Source: Flavobacterium sp. M31R6 | GTDB taxonomy: Bacteria > Bacteroidota > Bacteroidia > Flavobacteriales > Flavobacteriaceae | Length of the DNA: 64,000 nt | Direction of reading: 5' to 3' | NCBI RefSeq assembly: GCF_013284035.1 | Contig: NZ_CP054141.1 | Span: 1,178,001 to 1,242,000, forward strand | In this document: in pieces, positions 61,818-64,000 of the stretch | How positions within the stretch are numbered: the first letter of the stretch is position 1 | Layout of the letters: every line of letters begins with the position of its first letter | Translations under genes and position numbers: made by a program | The notes under the pieces: generated by a model | Databases searched by the model: none | What the model saw: the letters and a program-made list of their open reading frames with translations, nothing else | What the model was told of the DNA's origin: nothing

Positions 61818-61882
61818 GTATTTTAATGAATAAATTAACAAAAGGTTTTTTATTCCCACTAATTTCATAAAAGGATCCCCTC

Positions 61883-62878
61883 ATGAATTTCAAGATTAGG
61901 TCTATAATTACGTTTTTATTTATAAGTTCTTTTGCGTTTTCTCAGGAAGGAATTCCGGTATATTCGGATTATTTATCGGATAATTATTACTTGATTTTTC
62001 CATCCATGGCGGGAGCTTCCAATTGTTCTAAACTTAGACTTACAGCCCGTAAACAATGGTTTGATCAGACTGATGCCCCGGCACTTCAAACTTTGAGTTA
62101 TAATGGTAGAGTGGGAGAAAGATCTGGGATAGGAGCAATCGTTTTTAATGATGTCAATGGGTATCATTCTCAATTTGGTTTCAAGGCTACTTATGCCCAT
62201 CATATTATGTTTTCCAGAGATGAAGTTGATTTGAATCAATTGTCATTTGGTGTCAACGTTGGGGTCAATCAAAGTCAATTGGACGAAACTGATTTTATGA
62301 ATTCAGGAGATTATGATCCGGCTCTTGGAAATGTAGTTCAACATGCCTCTTATTTTAATTTGGATATTGGAGCGTCATATAATTTACTTGATTTTAGTTT
62401 TAATGCTGTAGTCAAAAATGTTTTGGAAACGAGACAGACTATTTATACCGAATACGAAAGTGACAACTTGCGAAAATTTATCGTTAGTGGAGGTTATGTT
62501 TTTGGTAATGCCGACAAAATTTTATTAGAACCTTCGCTTTTGTTTCAATTTGTGGATAAGACGAAAGAGAGTTCATTGGACATGAACTTGAAAGCTTATA
62601 AAAATTTGGATATGGGACAATTGTGGGGTGGCTTGTCTTATAGAAGAAGTTTTGATGGAGCTCAGTACAGTAACGGAAGCGGAACGAATAGCCAGAAATT
62701 ACAATATATTACACCTATTCTTGGGTTTAATTATAAAAACTTTATGTTTGCCTATACTTATACTCATTTATTGGGCGATATTCAATATGAAAGTGGTGGA
62801 TTTCATCAACTTACTTTGGGTATTAACTTTTTGTGTAAACCTGTAAAATACGATTGTAATTGTCCCGCAATTAATTAA
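61883..62878 (+). CDS. PorP/SprF-family type IX secretion outer-membrane protein
   Basis: 331 residues. A signal peptide ends FAFSQ. The start of the mature part (EGIPVYSDYLSDNYYLIFPSMAGAS) and the following LRLTARKQWFDQTDAPALQTLSYNG are typical of PorP/SprF, a 14-strand barrel family that in F. johnsoniae supports secretion of a partner adhesin. No adhesin gene lies beside it in the window. A gamma-carbonic anhydrase follows 15 bp downstream. Confidence 0.9.
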   Translation: MNFKIRSIITFLFISSFAFSQEGIPVYSDYLSDNYYLIFPSMAGASNCSKLRLTARKQWFDQTDAPALQTLSYNGRVGERSGIGAIVFNDVNGYHSQFGFKATYAHHIMFSRDEVDLNQLSFGVNVGVNQSQLDETDFMNSGDYDPALGNVVQHASYFNLDIGASYNLLDFSFNAVVKNVLETRQTIYTEYESDNLRKFIVSGGYVFGNADKILLEPSLLFQFVDKTKESSLDMNLKAYKNLDMGQLWGGLSYRRSFDGAQYSNGSGTNSQKLQYITPILGFNYKNFMFAYTYTHLLGDIQYESGGFHQLTLGINFLCKPVKYDCNCPAIN

Positions 62879-62893
62879 TAGTTAAAAGAGAAA

Positions 62894-63409
62894 ATGATAA
62901 TAAAGGCTGTAAACGGAAAATCACCGGCTATTCCAGAAGATTGTTATGTAGCCGAAAACGCTACTATTGTTGGCGATGTTACTTTTGGTTCGCAATGTAG
63001 TGTTTGGTTCAATGCGGTAATTCGCGGAGATGTTCATTTTATTACTATTGGTAATAAAGTTAACATTCAAGATGGAGCGGTTGTTCATTGTACCTATCAA
63101 AAACATCCAACCATTATTGGAAATAATGTTTCCATAGGCCATAATGCAATTGTGCATGGCTGTACGATTCATGACAATGTATTAATAGGCATGGGGGCAA
63201 TTGTTATGGATAATTGCGTTATTGGGAGCAATTCAATTATTGGAGCGGGATCAGTGATTACACAAAATACAATTGTTGAGCCAGGTACCATTTGGGCGGG
63301 TGTTCCTGCCAAGAAAGTAAAAGATATTGACCAGTCTAATTTCGCTGGAGAAATAGAACGTATTTCCAATAATTACGTGATGTATTCGAGCTGGTTTAAA
63401 GAGGAATAA
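62894..63409 (+). CDS. Gamma-class carbonic anhydrase family protein
   Basis: 171 residues of left-handed beta-helix hexapeptide repeats. The metal ligands expected for the gamma class are present as H65, H83 and H88 (VVHC, IGHNAIVHGC). This short form lacks the acidic loop of the archaeal Cam enzyme, and such proteins are often poorly active, so the reaction is uncertain. It is 15 bp after the PorP/SprF gene. Confidence 0.9.
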   Translation: MIIKAVNGKSPAIPEDCYVAENATIVGDVTFGSQCSVWFNAVIRGDVHFITIGNKVNIQDGAVVHCTYQKHPTIIGNNVSIGHNAIVHGCTIHDNVLIGMGAIVMDNCVIGSNSIIGAGSVITQNTIVEPGTIWAGVPAKKVKDIDQSNFAGEIERISNNYVMYSSWFKEE

Positions 63410-63436
63410 AACCATTCAGAATTCCACGTTTTACAA

Positions 63437-64000
63437 TCAAATGTTTATTTTTTCAAAGAAGGAAGTTTTATAGCTTTCGCTGATAGGAATCCTTTTTTCG
63501 GCAATTAAAACCTTGTTTTTTTGGATCGATTTAACGTGCTTGATATTGATGATATAGGAACGATGGATTCTAGCAAAACCTTTGGATGATAGTAGGTTTT
63601 CCAGTTTTATTAAACTAATTAGGGTAAGCGTATATTTATTGTCGGTGGTGTATATTTTGACATAATCTTTCAACCCTTCGATAAATAAAATATCTGCAAA
63701 ATTAATTTTTACATTTTCATATTCGGCGCGAACGAACATAAAATCATTTTCAATTTCTGGTGTACTTGCTGTAGAAGTTTCTATTGGTAGATTTTTGGGA
63801 GCAAAGATTTGTTGAGCCCGTAAAACAGATTTCAGAAAACGGTTAAAAGGAATAGGTTTTACTAAATAATCCACCGCACCAAGATTGAATCCTTCAACAG
63901 CATAATTGGAATAAGCAGTCGTAAAGATGATTAAAGGTTTTTTCTCGATGGCATTGATGAAATCAATTCCCGAAAAATGCGGCATTTCGATGTCCAAGAA
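63437..64000 (-). CDS. LytTR-type response regulator, N-terminus outside window
   Basis: About 188 codons seen on the minus strand; the frame is open to the window end. The receiver part has the phospho-acceptor Asp in FLDIEMPHFSG and the KPI motif in DYLVKPIPFNRF. The C-terminal LytTR DNA-binding domain starts near FMFVRAEYENVKINFADI and includes FARIHRSYIINIKHV. Such regulators usually pair with a His_kinase-type sensor encoded just upstream, which would lie outside this window. Confidence 0.93.
   Translation of the reverse strand, partial: FLDIEMPHFSGIDFINAIEKKPLIIFTTAYSNYAVEGFNLGAVDYLVKPIPFNRFLKSVLRAQQIFAPKNLPIETSTASTPEIENDFMFVRAEYENVKINFADILFIEGLKDYVKIYTTDNKYTLTLISLIKLENLLSSKGFARIHRSYIINIKHVKSIQKNKVLIAEKRIPISESYKTSFFEKINI

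Overview
The window looks like chromosome from a gliding Flavobacterium or close relative (Bacteroidota). Supporting signs are the SusC/SusD pair, a full-length sprA, remB and PorP/SprF genes (type IX secretion and gliding), many lipoproteins with a Cys lipobox, AT-rich DNA, weak Shine-Dalgarno sites, and a recurrent TAnnTTTG promoter -7 element. I see no rRNA, tRNA, CRISPR array, insertion sequence or prophage. Genus and regulon statements are inferences from sequence and family knowledge; no database search was run.

Region 1 (1-28176) is a large alpha-glucoside/sucrose utilisation locus. Leftward operon: GH32 fructosidase lipoprotein, sugar-porter MFS, fructokinase, GH13 alpha-glucosidase (cut by the window edge). 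Rightward: a secreted GH65 enzyme, then SusC, SusD, two giant FG-GAP/ASPIC lipoproteins, a vanadium-haloperoxidase/PAP2-type lipoprotein, a membrane-anchored SRPBCC + GyrI-like protein, an SLC45-type MFS sugar transporter, a PfkB kinase, a GH13_18 sucrose phosphorylase-like enzyme, another MFS carrier and a neutral-trehalase-like GH37 enzyme. Three promoter regions (4752-4786, 7178-7192, 20901-20936) carry LacI-type palindromes built on CGAAAACGTTTTCG, which tie the operons into one regulon. The regulator itself is not in the window.

Region 2 (28253-43975) holds a CBS-domain protein, malic enzyme (MaeB type), ruvA, sprA, gcvH, a VanZ-like gene, deoC, remB and a GH18 chitinase. It is the gliding/T9SS neighbourhood known from flavobacteria.

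Region 3 (44183-49323) is a cytochrome-oxidase accessory cluster: haem O synthase, two subunit III-type proteins, a subunit IV, a Cys-less SCO-like protein, a true SCO1, a DUF420 protein and a small CxxC membrane protein.

Region 4 (49439-64000) has a DUF4403 lipoprotein on the minus strand, then a six-gene MacAB/TolC-like efflux operon (ATPase, two permeases, two membrane-fusion proteins, one TolC). After that come a structured intergenic element, tsaB, an MscS channel, a protein of 22-residue helical repeats, a NifU protein with a duplicated N domain, a PorP/SprF protein, a gamma-carbonic anhydrase, and the C-terminal part of a LytTR response regulator.

The best candidate for an undescribed system is the block at 7308-20878. 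There a SusC/SusD pair is joined to two 1,100-residue calcium-type propeller lipoproteins, a vanadate/phosphate-site lipoprotein and a tethered GyrI-like sensor.
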